Positions 1 through 8,654 are shown, numbered from the stretch's first letter. The stretch is DNA of 64,000 bases from RYN-230 sp963841695 (GCA_963841695.1 CAWJDQ010000007.1:354189-418188); one strand, 5' to 3'. Program-made: numbers and translations. The notes: a model not told the origin generated them from the sequence alone.

Positions 1-42
1 GCCGTAGGACTTTTTCAGGTCGGTGACCTGGATGACGCTCAT
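1..42 (-). CDS. ABC transporter ATP-binding protein, N-terminal fragment (LivG-like)
   Basis: Only the first 14 codons lie in the window. They read MSVIQVTDLKKSYG, the usual opening beta-strand of an ABC ATPase; the Walker A motif would follow beyond the window edge. The ATG overlaps the livM stop by four bases (ATGA), so the gene is translationally coupled to livM. By position it should be the LivG or LivF ATPase of the importer encoded by the next three genes. The family is inferred from 14 residues plus context. Confidence 0.7.
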   Translation of the reverse strand, partial: MSVIQVTDLKKSYG

Positions 43-1166
43 GCCCTGCCTTCCTGCGCGGTGCCTGGCCCGGCCGGCCCGGCGCGTGGCCCGGCCTCTT
101 CCGGGCCGGGGTCGGTCGGCCCGGTGCCTTCCTGCCTGGCGCGGGCCCGGGCCACCAGCCGCCCGCGCCACGCGTTGGTCACACCCGGGACGATGCCGCC
201 GGGCAGCAGCCGCAAGATGAGGATGAACAGCACGCCGTAGGCGATCAGATACAGGTTGGCGTTGCCGAACTGCAGGTAGAAGTACTGCTGAAGCGGGATG
301 AGCACCAACGCGCCCAGCACGGGGCCGGACAGGGTGCCGATGCCGCCGACGAAGACGAGGACGGCGACAGCCAGGTCGAAGGTCGGATCGAAGCCGAACT
401 GCGGGTACACCGAGCCCACGAACGGCGCGTACAGGCCGCCGGCGATCCCGACGAAGAAGGCCGAGGCCGCGTAGGCGATCAGCTTGGTCCGGGTGACCTT
501 GATGCCCAGCCCGCGGGCCCGGTCCTCGTCGTCACGGATGGCGAACAGCCCCAGCCCGTACTTCGAGCGCCGGATCCACCAGGCCACGCCGCCGGCCACG
601 ACCGCGCACAGCAGCCCGACGTAGTAGAAGGGCATGTTGAAGAAATTGCCGGTCCACGTCGGGAACGGCATGGTCAGGCCGCCTGAGCCGTTGGTGAGCG
701 AGGTGAGGTTGAAGGCCAGCAGCTGGAAGATGAACATGATCGCGATGGTCAGCACGATGAACGTGTGCTTACGCACCCGCAGCAGCAGGAAGCCGATCGG
801 GATGGAGGCCAGGGCGGCGACCAGGCCCGCCGCCGGGAGCAGGCCGAACAGGCCCCAGCCCCCGGCCAGGTGGGCGTGGATGGTGATCAGCGCCACGGTG
901 TACTGCCCGATGCCGTAGTAAGCGGCGTGGCCGATGGAGATGTACCCGGAAAACCCGGAGAACATATTCCAGCCAATCGCCGCGATGAGATAGATCATCG
1001 TGAAGACGCCGATCGACGTCACGGTCGGGTTGGGGAACACCAGCGGGAACGCGATCAGCAGCACCAGCAGCCCGGCCGTCGCCCCGTACCGCACCGGGCG
1101 GGGCGGCCGGTAGGGAATGTGCTCAGGCGCGGCGGCGCCGACGGGAGCAATCTCGGTAGTGGTCAT
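39..1166 (-). CDS. livM: Branched-chain amino acid-type ABC transporter permease LivM
   Basis: A 375-residue polytopic membrane protein with about eight to ten hydrophobic segments after a 30-residue polar N-terminus. The stretch GYISIGHAAYYGIGQY is the typical LivM signature, and RDDEDRARGLGI is the cytoplasmic coupling region that contacts the ATPase. It is the second permease subunit of a HAAT-family importer. The ATG overlaps the livH stop (ATGA) and its own stop overlaps the next ATPase start. The tail after about residue 330 is rich in Gly, Pro and Glu and probably disordered. The substrate cannot be read from the sequence; the family carries branched-chain amino acids, amides, urea and small organic acids. 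Confidence 0.93.
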   Translation of the reverse strand: MTTTEIAPVGAAAPEHIPYRPPRPVRYGATAGLLVLLIAFPLVFPNPTVTSIGVFTMIYLIAAIGWNMFSGFSGYISIGHAAYYGIGQYTVALITIHAHLAGGWGLFGLLPAAGLVAALASIPIGFLLLRVRKHTFIVLTIAIMFIFQLLAFNLTSLTNGSGGLTMPFPTWTGNFFNMPFYYVGLLCAVVAGGVAWWIRRSKYGLGLFAIRDDEDRARGLGIKVTRTKLIAYAASAFFVGIAGGLYAPFVGSVYPQFGFDPTFDLAVAVLVFVGGIGTLSGPVLGALVLIPLQQYFYLQFGNANLYLIAYGVLFILILRLLPGGIVPGVTNAWRGRLVARARARQEGTGPTDPGPEEAGPRAGPAGPGTAQEGRA

Positions 1167-2035
1167 TGCGCGCGCACCGCCATCCGGCCGAAGAGCCCCT
1201 GCGGCCGCAAGAGCAGCACGAGGATCAGCACCAGGTAGAACGTGGTCTGGCCCCACGTCGGTGACCAGACGACTGAGACCACGTCCTCGATGACCAGCAT
1301 CACGATGGAAGCCACCAGCGCCCCGCCGAGGCTGCCGAACCCGCCCAGGATGACGATGGCCAGCAGCCGGGAGATGAGGTCGTAGGAGCTGGCGGCGTCG
1401 AAGGAGTTGGTCGAGCCGAAGACCATGCCGCCTGCCGCGGCCAGCGAGACCCCGATGCCGAGGGTGAAGGCGGAGATCCGGTCGACGTCGAGTCCCACCA
1501 TCCTGGCCGCGGTCGGGTTCTGCGTGGTCGCGCGCAGGTTGCGGCCGAACCTGGTCCGGTACAGCAGCCAGTACAGCGCGCTGAGCAGGACCACCGCCAT
1601 CGCGAACGACAGGAGGTAGATGACGGGAAAGATCAGCGAGCCGACCTGGACCGAGGAGTTGACGTAGGAGGTAGTGGTCTGCACCAGGTTGCTGGTGAAG
1701 ATGAGGTCGAGGATTCCCTCGATGACCGTGCCCACCGCGAACATGGTGAGCAGGGACATGATCACCCGGTCGCCCTTGATCGGCTTGATCATGGTCCAGT
1801 AGATGACCACGCCGACCACGAACATGGCCGGCAGCGTGATGAGCAGGCCGACGAACGGGTCGATGTGCAGGTGCGAGTACAGGGCATAGCTGAGGTAGGC
1901 GCCGAGCACCACGAGGATGCCCTGCGCGAAGTTGACGATTTCCATCACGCCGAACACCAGCGTCAGGCCGGCGGCCATCAGCGCGTAGAACCCGCCGATC
2001 AGGATGCCGTCGATGATGGCCTGCAGGATCAGCAC
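1163..2035 (-). CDS. livH: Branched-chain amino acid-type ABC transporter permease LivH
   Basis: A 290-residue integral membrane permease that opens directly with a hydrophobic helix (LQAIIDGILIGGFYALMAAG), as LivH proteins do. GVMEIVNFAQG and the cytoplasmic LRATTQNPTAARMVGLDVDR loop are characteristic of the subfamily. The start is GTG at 2035, preceded by a GGGAG Shine-Dalgarno sequence about eight bases upstream. Its stop overlaps the livM start, and the livK stop lies about 100 bp upstream. It forms the transmembrane channel together with LivM. Confidence 0.94.
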   Translation of the reverse strand: MLILQAIIDGILIGGFYALMAAGLTLVFGVMEIVNFAQGILVVLGAYLSYALYSHLHIDPFVGLLITLPAMFVVGVVIYWTMIKPIKGDRVIMSLLTMFAVGTVIEGILDLIFTSNLVQTTTSYVNSSVQVGSLIFPVIYLLSFAMAVVLLSALYWLLYRTRFGRNLRATTQNPTAARMVGLDVDRISAFTLGIGVSLAAAGGMVFGSTNSFDAASSYDLISRLLAIVILGGFGSLGGALVASIVMLVIEDVVSVVWSPTWGQTTFYLVLILVLLLRPQGLFGRMAVRAQ

Positions 2036-2138
2036 GGTTTTGCTCCCACCCTAGAAACCCTCCGAGCTCCGGCACTTCGCCGCAGGCGGCCCTCCCGGTG
2101 CGGCCCGGGAAGGCCGCACCGGGAGTTACCGCCCCGGC

Positions 2139-3413
2139 TCACGGCGTCTGGCCCCAGGGGGTCTTGACGGCCTGGATCGGCTTCGGGCTCCCGACGTCGG
2201 TGGGCAGCACGTCGACCAGCTGGCTGTTCTGCCACTGGAACACGTACGGGGTCGCCGCCTTGTTCTCGCCGTCGGAGGCGAACTGCACCGGGCCCTGGAC
2301 GCTCTCGAACCTGGCGCCGGACTGGAGATAGGCGTTGAGTTTGGCGTTGCTCGTGCTCTTGATGTGATCGACCGCCTGGGTCAGCACCTGCCCGGTGGAG
2401 AAAGACTCGGCGACATCCGCGCTGATGTTGGCCGCCGTGCCGCCGAACATCTTCAGGTACAACGCCACCATCTGGCTGTTCTGGTAGAAGGTGGAGCCGG
2501 GGTACCAGGTGTTCGGGACCATGAGGTCCTGCGTGTTCTTGGCCCCGACCGCCTTGACGAAGGCGGCACCCTGGTCCGGCCCGGAGGCCTCAATCAGGAT
2601 CTTGGGGTTGTAGTGGTCCTGGATGAAGTCCTGGATGAAGGCGTAACCGTCGGGCGGCATCGTGCCGAGCACGACCACGGACGCCTTGGATGCGGCGATC
2701 GCCGACGCGATCGGCGTGTAGTCGGTCGTTTCCAGCGGGTACAGCTTGTAGACGGCACTGGTGAAACCGTGCGCGGTCAGGTAACTGCGCGCGCCGTCCA
2801 GCTCTGGCTGCAGGAACGGGTCGGTCATCGATGCGTAGGCCACCGGCTCGGGCTTGTGGGTGGCGACCAGCCACTTGGCGAAGGTGATCATCTGATACTT
2901 GGCCGACGCGCTCACGTCGTAGACGCTGTGCAGGCCCTGCTGGAACACTGACGGGCCGCCGCCGATCCCCTCGAGCATCACGTAGTTGTATCGGTGCGCA
3001 ATGACGGACGCCGGCTTGGTCAGCAGCGTGGAGTAGGGCCCGAGCACGAAGTCCACATGGTTGACCGTGATGAGCTTCTGGTAGTTCGTGACGACCTGGG
3101 TGGGGCTGGATCCGTCGGACAGGAACTGCAGCTTGATCTTCCGCCCGAGGATGCCGCCGTGCGCGTTCTGGAACGCCGCCCAGGTCTCGTAGCCTTGCTT
3201 GGTGGCCAGGCCGTCCCCGGAGAAGTCGCCTGACAGCGAGACCGAGACGCCGATGGTGATCGGCCCGGATGAACTCCCTGAGCTGCCGGACGAGGATGCG
3301 CCGCAGGCGGCCACGAGGAGGGTCGCCACGCCCGCCGCCAGCCATCCGGCTGTTCTGCCTGGTTTCAGCGCCGACGGCCAGCGAGCTGCCGCCGCGCCAT
3401 GTGTCTTCAGCAC
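2139..3413 (-). CDS. livK: ABC transporter substrate-binding lipoprotein, LivK/Peripla_BP_6 family
   Basis: A 424-residue extracellular solute-binding protein. The N-terminus has a basic stretch, a hydrophobic core and a lipobox LLVAAC with the lipidated Cys at residue 37, followed by a Ser/Gly linker. The mature part begins ITIGVSVSLSGDFSGDG, the standard first strand of type I periplasmic-binding folds, and continues with QLLSDG-like and GPYSTLLT segments at the ligand cleft. The start is GTG at 3413 with AGGAGG about ten bases upstream. It is the first transporter gene after a cupin gene 64 bp upstream and is probably co-transcribed with it. The ligand is unknown; the flanking catabolic genes suggest an organic or amino acid. 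Confidence 0.93.
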   Translation of the reverse strand: MLKTHGAAAARWPSALKPGRTAGWLAAGVATLLVAACGASSSGSSGSSSGPITIGVSVSLSGDFSGDGLATKQGYETWAAFQNAHGGILGRKIKLQFLSDGSSPTQVVTNYQKLITVNHVDFVLGPYSTLLTKPASVIAHRYNYVMLEGIGGGPSVFQQGLHSVYDVSASAKYQMITFAKWLVATHKPEPVAYASMTDPFLQPELDGARSYLTAHGFTSAVYKLYPLETTDYTPIASAIAASKASVVVLGTMPPDGYAFIQDFIQDHYNPKILIEASGPDQGAAFVKAVGAKNTQDLMVPNTWYPGSTFYQNSQMVALYLKMFGGTAANISADVAESFSTGQVLTQAVDHIKSTSNAKLNAYLQSGARFESVQGPVQFASDGENKAATPYVFQWQNSQLVDVLPTDVGSPKPIQAVKTPWGQTP

Positions 3414-3477
3414 AAGTGATCAACCTCCTGAGGGATACCGGCTAGTCGGCCAGCCGGTGACCAGCGACAACTGGCGC

Positions 3478-3879
3478 TCAGCGAGCGGGCGCCCACGTGC
3501 AGCGGTCTCCCGCCACGGTCCATACGGTGTCGGTCGGCGGCGGTGCCCAGAACTCCAGGAACGAGAACTCCTCCGGTGAGTCGTTCTCGAACCAGTGGAC
3601 CTCGCCGGGAGCGACAAGTGCGCTCATCCCCGCCTCCAGCCGGACCGGCCCGGCCGTCGTATGCAGCAGGCCAGTGCCGGTCAGGACCCAGAAGACGTGC
3701 GAGCAGTTCTCGTGATAATGGGCAGCAGCTGTGTCACCCGGGTGATAGATAATCCGGTCGGCGCGCAGTAACCCGGCGCCGACGGGCACGTTTTCCGTGA
3801 CCAGATCCAGCCGGTCACGGGTGTCGCGGGTGGAGGTCAGATGCGGCAGATCGCCGACGGGAAAGAGCTTTACTGGCAT
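3478..3879 (-). CDS. Small single-domain cupin protein
   Basis: 133 residues from the ATG at 3879, which has GGAGAGG nine bases upstream; the frame remains open to a TTG at 3912 without a better ribosome site. The centre shows the cupin pattern HYHENCSHVFWVLTGTG and later GEVHWFEN, so the metal-binding histidines of both cupin motifs are present. These small cupins act as isomerases, lyases, dioxygenases or sensors of small acids; no reaction can be assigned. It is the first gene of a probable unit running into livK. The 580-bp region upstream holds two LacI-type operator matches and a separate inverted repeat. Confidence 0.85.
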   Translation of the reverse strand: MPVKLFPVGDLPHLTSTRDTRDRLDLVTENVPVGAGLLRADRIIYHPGDTAAAHYHENCSHVFWVLTGTGLLHTTAGPVRLEAGMSALVAPGEVHWFENDSPEEFSFLEFWAPPPTDTVWTVAGDRCTWAPAR

Positions 3880-4136
3880 AGCGCCATGCCTCTCCGGATT
3901 ATCCAGTAGCAATGCTCGTCATTGGGCACGTAGCCGGAAGGAACTTCCGGACCCCGGGCACGGCCATTGACCGGACGGCTTCCCCCCGTGGGCCCGGCCC
4001 TCCGGCATGGCCGGAGTACCGGGCTCACGGCGGCACCGCAAAGGACTCGCCGGGCAGGCTGGCTATACGTTCCGCCGCCGGCGCATACTCGCGGTAATCC
4101 GCTCTAAGTGCCGTGTATTGTGTCGCATCCGCTTAA

Positions 4137-4150
4137 ATCAATCGATTGCA
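4137..4150. promoter_or_regulatory. LacI-type operator match 1
   Basis: ATCAATCGATTGCA matches TGCAANCGNTTGCA at all but the first two bases and contains the perfect palindrome CAATCGATTG with the central CG step typical of LacI-family sites. It lies upstream of the cupin-liv transcription unit. The same motif recurs at four other places in this cluster. Confidence 0.6.
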
Positions 4151-4297
4151 GCAATGCTACGATTCGCCCGGTAGCGTGTCAATGATCAGAAAGAAAAGCA
4201 TCGCCGGCAGCTGCATTCACCAGCAAAATGCCTGGTCACGGTGGGTGAGACGAACGCTGGACGGCCGGGGCCGCCCACTGCCGACTGCCCGGCCGCA

Positions 4298-4311
4298 TGC
4301 AATCCATTGCA
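4298..4311. promoter_or_regulatory. LacI-type operator match 2
   Basis: TGCAATCCATTGCA has perfect TGCAAT/ATTGCA arms and a one-base change in the central CG. It lies about 160 bp from match 1, a spacing that would allow looping. It belongs to the five-site set described in the findings. Confidence 0.6.
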
Positions 4312-4317
4312 CAGTAG

Positions 4318-4362
4318 TTACCCTGAGTAATTACCCGGAGTAAATACTCAGGGTAATTACCC
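4318..4362. promoter_or_regulatory. Inverted/direct repeat array of TTACCC half-sites
   Basis: Four TTACCC or GGGTAA half-sites occur in 45 bp. TTACCCTGAGTA at 4318-4329 is inverted exactly as TACTCAGGGTAA at 4345-4356, and GGGTAATTACCC at 4351-4362 is a perfect 12-bp palindrome. The array begins six bases after operator match 2. It looks like the binding array of a second, different regulator. Confidence 0.5.
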
Positions 4363-4462
4363 CGGGCTGCAGCACCACGGCCGCCGCGACGCAGAGCCGG
4401 CGGCCGCTCAGTCAGCCGGCTGAACGTGCCGCTGCGCTTCGCCCGGCCCCCGGCCAGTTCAG

Positions 4463-4798
4463 TTATGCGACCGCCGACTGGGCCAGCACGCATTCCAGGC
4501 CGTCCGGGCAGGCGGTGAGCAGGATCTCAGTCGCCGGGCTGAGCCACAGCATGCTTTCCCGCTCCAGCGGGTACCGCTCCTCGCCGACCTGCGCCGTGCC
4601 CGAGCCGGCGGCCACGTAGACCATCGCCTCCTCGGCCGCGATCGGAACCGCGGGCATGCCGGCCGCGGGGGCGAGCGTGAACAGGCGGGCCTGCATCCCG
4701 ACCGGCGCGCCGAAGGCGGCCGGGCCTGCGCAGACCGTCTCGGTCCAGCCGGCTCCCTGCCGGGTGGTCATCTCGCTGCGGTGGCGCACGACTGGCAT
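4463..4798 (-). CDS. Cupin-like small protein
   Basis: 111 residues from the ATG at 4798, preceded by CAGGAG eight bases away. An open frame also starts at a GTG overlapping the upstream dehydrogenase stop (4846) but has a poorer ribosome site. The segment VYVAAGSGTAQVGEERYPLERESMLW follows the beta-barrel pattern of a cupin, with PLERESMLWLSPATE as the second half. The usual metal-binding histidines of motif 1 are not obvious, so it may be a non-metal cupin. It is the last gene of the overlapping operon TPP enzyme, creatininase, alcohol dehydrogenase, cupin. Function unknown. Confidence 0.7.
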   Translation of the reverse strand: MPVVRHRSEMTTRQGAGWTETVCAGPAAFGAPVGMQARLFTLAPAAGMPAVPIAAEEAMVYVAAGSGTAQVGEERYPLERESMLWLSPATEILLTACPDGLECVLAQSAVA

Positions 4799-4842
4799 CT
4801 CGCTGGCTCCTGGGTGAGCCGGCCTGGGGCAGGCCGGGAGGG

Positions 4843-5910
4843 TCACATGGTGACGATCGGGCGGATGGCCTCGCGCCGCTCCAGCATGGCGTAGGCGGTC
4901 GCGACATCCTTGAGCGGATACTGGTGGCTGGTGAGTGGATCGGTGTTGATGACCCCGGCGGCGAGCAGCGAGATCATCGCCGGGTAGGCACCCGGGCTGG
5001 ATCGCACGCCGAGTACGTCGAGCTCGTCCAGGGTCACGGCGTCAACCGGGAGCTCCGCAGTCTGGCCCCCGGCCAGCCCGAGCAGCGCGACCTTCCCGCC
5101 GCGGCGGACCGACCGCAGCGCCTGCGCCACGACCGGCGGGCTGCCAGAACAGTCGAACACGCAGTCGGCGCCCCGGCCCCCCGTGGCCGCGCGGATGGCC
5201 GGGACGGGGTCGGCCTGCCCGTAGTCCACCAGGTCGGTAGCGCCGAGCTCACCCGCCGTCACCAGCCGCTGGCCCCGGCCGACCATGATGAGCTGGGTGG
5301 CCCCGGCCGCCTTCGCCACCTGCAGCATCAGCAGGCCGAGCAGCCCGGGCCCGAACACGGCGACGGCGGCCCCTGGCCCCAGTGCTGCTCTGCGCACCGC
5401 GTGCACGGTCAGCGCACCCTGGTTGACCAGCGCCGCGGCGGCGTTGCTGACCTGCTGCGGCACCTTGTGCAGGGCAGTCGCGGGCCGCACGGCGTATTCG
5501 GCCAGCGCTCCCGGCGCGGTGTGCCCGTACAGCCGGAATCCGGGCTCCCTGACCCGCTCGCACAGGTTGTAGCGACCGCTCCGGCACATCGGGCACTCGC
5601 CGCAGCCGGTATGGTTCTCCGCCACGATGCGGTCCCCGACCGCCAGACCGCTTCGCTCGGTTCCGGGCCCCAGCGCGGCCACCTCGCCGGACCATTCGTG
5701 ACCGATGATGAATGGCAGTTCCGGCGGCCAGGTGCCCTGGTAGGCGCCCTGCACGATCTTCAGGTCCGTGCCGCAGATCCCGCACGCCCGGACCCGGCAC
5801 AAGACCTCCCCCGGCCCGGCGGCCGGGACAGGCACCTCGTCCAGCTCAAGCCGGCCGAACTCGCGCAGCAGGGCCGCCTGCATCAGCGCCGGGACACGCG
5901 CGTCGCTCAC
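4843..5910 (-). CDS. Zinc-dependent alcohol/polyol dehydrogenase (MDR family)
   Basis: A 355-residue medium-chain dehydrogenase. Catalytic zinc ligands are in CGICGTD (Cys46) and GHEWSGE (His71, Glu72). The structural zinc lobe is intact, with Cys103, 106, 109 and 117. The Rossmann motif AVFGPGLLGLL starts the NAD(P) domain, and YPLKDVATAYAMLERRE near the end is typical of sorbitol/threonine dehydrogenase relatives. It oxidises a secondary alcohol to a ketone, or the reverse; the substrate is unknown. Its ATG overlaps the stop of the creatininase-family gene by four bases, so the two are coupled. Confidence 0.92.
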   Translation of the reverse strand: MSDARVPALMQAALLREFGRLELDEVPVPAAGPGEVLCRVRACGICGTDLKIVQGAYQGTWPPELPFIIGHEWSGEVAALGPGTERSGLAVGDRIVAENHTGCGECPMCRSGRYNLCERVREPGFRLYGHTAPGALAEYAVRPATALHKVPQQVSNAAAALVNQGALTVHAVRRAALGPGAAVAVFGPGLLGLLMLQVAKAAGATQLIMVGRGQRLVTAGELGATDLVDYGQADPVPAIRAATGGRGADCVFDCSGSPPVVAQALRSVRRGGKVALLGLAGGQTAELPVDAVTLDELDVLGVRSSPGAYPAMISLLAAGVINTDPLTSHQYPLKDVATAYAMLERREAIRPIVTM

Positions 5911-6773
5911 TGGGCCGCCCCGGCCTCGGCGGCGGTCACGGCCCCGTCACCGGGGACGGGGTGCCCGGGACCGGCGGGGGACGCGAGTGCGGCCCAGATC
6001 TCCCGGGCCCGCTGCACCACGTAGTCGGCGACGGCCTCGGCGATCTCCTCGGCCCGGGCCTGCCCCGCCCGGGCCGGCTGGCCGTACCAGCCGGTCGGCG
6101 CGATGTCGCGGAAGTCGCTGAGCACCGGGTAGACGTCGGGGCGCCGGTACAGTCCGTGGGCGGCCTCGCCTGCTGCGTAATCGCTGGGCTCGGTAGCCTC
6201 GTCCAGCCGGACCAGGTCCGCGTCGTAGGCCAGTACTGCGGCCGTCTCCATCGCCCCGGCGTGCGTGAACTCCATCTCGCCGGGATAGTGGCTGCTCGTG
6301 ATCACGTGCGCTTCGGCGACCACGATCTGCACGCCGTGCTGCTGCTGGGCCGAGCTGGCCGCCAGCCGCAGGGTGGGCGAGTTGCCCTCGTGCCAGTTGA
6401 CGATGACGATCCGTTCCGCCCCCGCCGCCCGGAGGCCGCCGCAGATGTTAACCACGATCGCGGCCAGGGTGGCCGGAGCCAGGGTCAGCGAGCCCGGCCA
6501 GGGCAGGTGGTACGGGGCGATTCCCACTGAGCCCAGGGACGCCACCACGGTATCGAGCCGCTGCGCGACGCGCTCGGCGATGGACAGCGCGGCGAACGCG
6601 TCGGTGCCGAGCGGCAGATGGCCGCCGTGCTGCTCGACGCTGCCGGTCGCGATGACCGCGGTCCCGCTGCCCGCGAGCAGCCTGGCTGCGGCGGGCTGGG
6701 ACAGGCGCTCCAGAAGACGCTCGGGATGACGGGGCATGACGGGTTCAGCCTCCATATCCGGCCGACGTGCCAT
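5907..6773 (-). CDS. Creatininase-family amidohydrolase
   Basis: 288 residues from the furthest ATG; internal ATGs at 6755 and 6737 are alternatives, the last having GGAGG about 11 bases upstream. The family pattern is clear: GSVEQHGGHLPLGTD supplies metal-binding Glu, His and Asp, NWHEGN corresponds to the usual NGHGGN, and THAGAMETA to the usual HAGE-x-ET. The two last motifs deviate, so the metal site or substrate pocket may be altered. The family hydrolyses cyclic amides and includes creatininase, MftE and the inosose-type ring-opening hydrolases. It sits between a TPP enzyme (28-bp overlap) and a zinc dehydrogenase (4-bp overlap). Confidence 0.88.
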   Translation of the reverse strand: MARRPDMEAEPVMPRHPERLLERLSQPAAARLLAGSGTAVIATGSVEQHGGHLPLGTDAFAALSIAERVAQRLDTVVASLGSVGIAPYHLPWPGSLTLAPATLAAIVVNICGGLRAAGAERIVIVNWHEGNSPTLRLAASSAQQQHGVQIVVAEAHVITSSHYPGEMEFTHAGAMETAAVLAYDADLVRLDEATEPSDYAAGEAAHGLYRRPDVYPVLSDFRDIAPTGWYGQPARAGQARAEEIAEAVADYVVQRAREIWAALASPAGPGHPVPGDGAVTAAEAGAAQ

Positions 6774-8535
6774 CCTCGACCGCCTCGCGGTGAGCGCTGA
6801 TGGGCGTCTGCCACATCTCAGTTACCACATCGACCAGCGCGGGCCCGGGACCTTCCGCGGCCGAGCGGAGGGCCGCGGCCAGCTGCGCTGGCTCGGTCAC
6901 CCGCTGGCCGCGCAGGCCGAAGGCCCGCGCCACGTCCGCGAACGCCACGTCGCCGAAATCCTCGTCCTCCCAGCCGCGGCCGAAGTTGATCCGGCGATAC
7001 CAGCGAATCCAGCCCAGGGAGCGGTTGTTCAGCACCACGATCGTGATCGGCAGCCGGTGCTCGACGATCGTGGCGAGCTCACCGACCGCGTACCCGAACG
7101 CGCCGTCCCCGGCCAGCACCACGGTCCGGCCGCCCGGGCGGGCCGTGGCTGCGCCGACGGCGGCAGGCAGCGCGTACCCCAGGCCGGCCTGGCCGCGGGG
7201 GAACAGCACCCGGCGGCCCGGGGTGCGCTGCTCGAAGTAGGCCCCGGCCCACCCACTCGCCAGGCTGGCGTCGCACACCAGCAGGTCGTCAGGACGCAGC
7301 ACGCGCTCCAGCTCACCCAGCACCCGCTGCGGGGCAATGGGTACCCGGTCGCTCACCCGCTCGGCGTCCCGCTGATCGCGCCAGCTGCTGGCCAGGGCCG
7401 CCAGTCGCTCCCGCCAGGCGGCCCGGTCTGGCTCGGGCTCCGCCGGTTCCGCCAGCGCGGCGGACAGCGCCAGCACCCCGGCCTGGGCATCTCCGAGCAT
7501 CCCCGCCTCCAGCGGGAACGCCCGGCCGAGCTCGGCCGGGTCGATGTCGAGCTGGAGCACGGCCTGATCGCTGCGCGGCAGGGACCAGTTCGCGGTGACG
7601 CCACCGCTGGCCTTCGATCCGATCAGCAGCACCACATCGGCCTCGGCCAGCGCGGCCGTGGCGGGTGCGGCGCCCATCGAGCCCGCGACGCCCACGCTGA
7701 GCGGATGATCCTCGGGGATCACCCCCTTGCCGGTCAGGGAGGTGCCGACCGCCGCCGACAGCCGCTCGCCGAGCGCGGTCACCGCCGGGCCGGCGCCGGA
7801 GTGCATGGCCCCGCCGCCGACCAGGAGGTAGGGGCGGGCCGACCGGCGCAGTACCGTGGCGGCGGCCGCGATGTCGCCTGAGTCGGGCACCGGCCGGAAC
7901 GGCGGGAAGCTCCCGAACCGGGCCGGTCCTGCAGGGCCCGCGGGCCGCTCATCGGGCCACGCCTTCCCGGCCGGGCCGTCCAGCACATCCTGGGGCAGGA
8001 ACAGCGCCACCGGTCCCGGGCGGCCGGTGGTGGCCATCCGGAAGGCCTGGCCTACCAGGGCCGGCATCGCGGCCGCGTCCGGCACCAGGGCCTGCCACTT
8101 GGTCACCGGAGCCAGCAGGCTGGCCTGGTCGAGCGCCTGCGAGGCCGCGCTCCGGTAGCGGTGCGCGGCCAGCCGGGCCGGCAGCTCGCTGACTAGCGCG
8201 ACCACCGGGACCGATGCGCCGAGCGCCTCAGCGAGCCCCGAGGGGAACTTGGCCGCACCTGGCCCGACCGTCGCGTCGCACACTCCCACCGACCCGGTCA
8301 CCCGTGCGTAGGCGTCGGCGGCGTAGGCCGCCGTACGCTCGTCCCTGACCAGGACGTGACGCAGGGCGGGTTCCCGGTCGAGGATCCCGTCGTACAGCGC
8401 GAGAGTCTGCCCGCCGGGTACACCGAACACGTGCCGGACGCCGTGCTGGGCCAGCAGCCAGGCGAGCAGTGCGCCGCCGTGCCGGGCCAGCGAGACCGAC
8501 GAGGAGGCGTCCGGCGGCCACGGCTCGCCGGTCAC
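6745..8535 (-). CDS. Thiamine-diphosphate enzyme, acetolactate-synthase-like
   Basis: 596 residues from the GTG at 8535, which has GAGG six bases upstream. The frame is open to 8661, but that extension is atypical and would run over an operator. It has three classic domains: N-terminal PYR (GVPGGQTLALYDGI, then RDERTAAYAADAYARVTG with the cofactor-activating Glu), a central domain, and a C-terminal PP domain with GDGAFG followed by LNNRSLGWIRW as the Mg-ThDP motif. Relatives include acetolactate synthase, benzoylformate decarboxylase and the inositol enzyme IolD; the sequence alone does not decide. A lone large subunit without an IlvH partner argues against valine biosynthesis. It is the first gene of the four-gene operon. 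Confidence 0.87.
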   Translation of the reverse strand: MTGEPWPPDASSSVSLARHGGALLAWLLAQHGVRHVFGVPGGQTLALYDGILDREPALRHVLVRDERTAAYAADAYARVTGSVGVCDATVGPGAAKFPSGLAEALGASVPVVALVSELPARLAAHRYRSAASQALDQASLLAPVTKWQALVPDAAAMPALVGQAFRMATTGRPGPVALFLPQDVLDGPAGKAWPDERPAGPAGPARFGSFPPFRPVPDSGDIAAAATVLRRSARPYLLVGGGAMHSGAGPAVTALGERLSAAVGTSLTGKGVIPEDHPLSVGVAGSMGAAPATAALAEADVVLLIGSKASGGVTANWSLPRSDQAVLQLDIDPAELGRAFPLEAGMLGDAQAGVLALSAALAEPAEPEPDRAAWRERLAALASSWRDQRDAERVSDRVPIAPQRVLGELERVLRPDDLLVCDASLASGWAGAYFEQRTPGRRVLFPRGQAGLGYALPAAVGAATARPGGRTVVLAGDGAFGYAVGELATIVEHRLPITIVVLNNRSLGWIRWYRRINFGRGWEDEDFGDVAFADVARAFGLRGQRVTEPAQLAAALRSAAEGPGPALVDVVTEMWQTPISAHREAVEDGTSAGYGG

Positions 8536-8640
8536 GCTGCCTCGCGGCTTCCCGGCGGCGTGCGTACGACCCGCCCGCTCCCCGCCCAGACCCGCTGCTT
8601 CCGCACTGACCCTCCGAGTCCGGCAGTGATCGTCCTCGTC

Positions 8641-8654
8641 TGCAACCGTTTGCG
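8641..8654. promoter_or_regulatory. LacI-type operator match 3
   Basis: TGCAACCGTTTGCG matches TGCAANCGNTTGCA at 13 of 14 positions (last base G). It lies 106 bp upstream of the GTG chosen for the TPP enzyme, in the interval shared with the divergent hydrolase. Confidence 0.6.

Larger units (their letters stand above)
3880..4462. promoter_or_regulatory. Gene-free regulatory region upstream of the cupin-liv unit
   Basis: About 580 bp without a convincing gene. It is less GC-rich than its surroundings from 4080 to 4360. It contains two palindromic LacI-type operator matches (4137-4150 and 4298-4311) and an array of TTACCC/GGGTAA half-sites (4318-4362), listed separately. Its right end is the 3' side of the next operon, so the signals most likely serve the leftward cupin-livK-livH-livM unit. 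Confidence 0.6.

Noticed and set aside
765..1238. Plus-strand open frame inside livM
   Set aside because: His/Arg/Gln-rich shadow of a membrane protein on the other strand.
6745..8535. Valine biosynthesis acetolactate synthase (ilvB)
   Set aside because: There is no ilvH or ilvC nearby, and operators and neighbours indicate catabolism.
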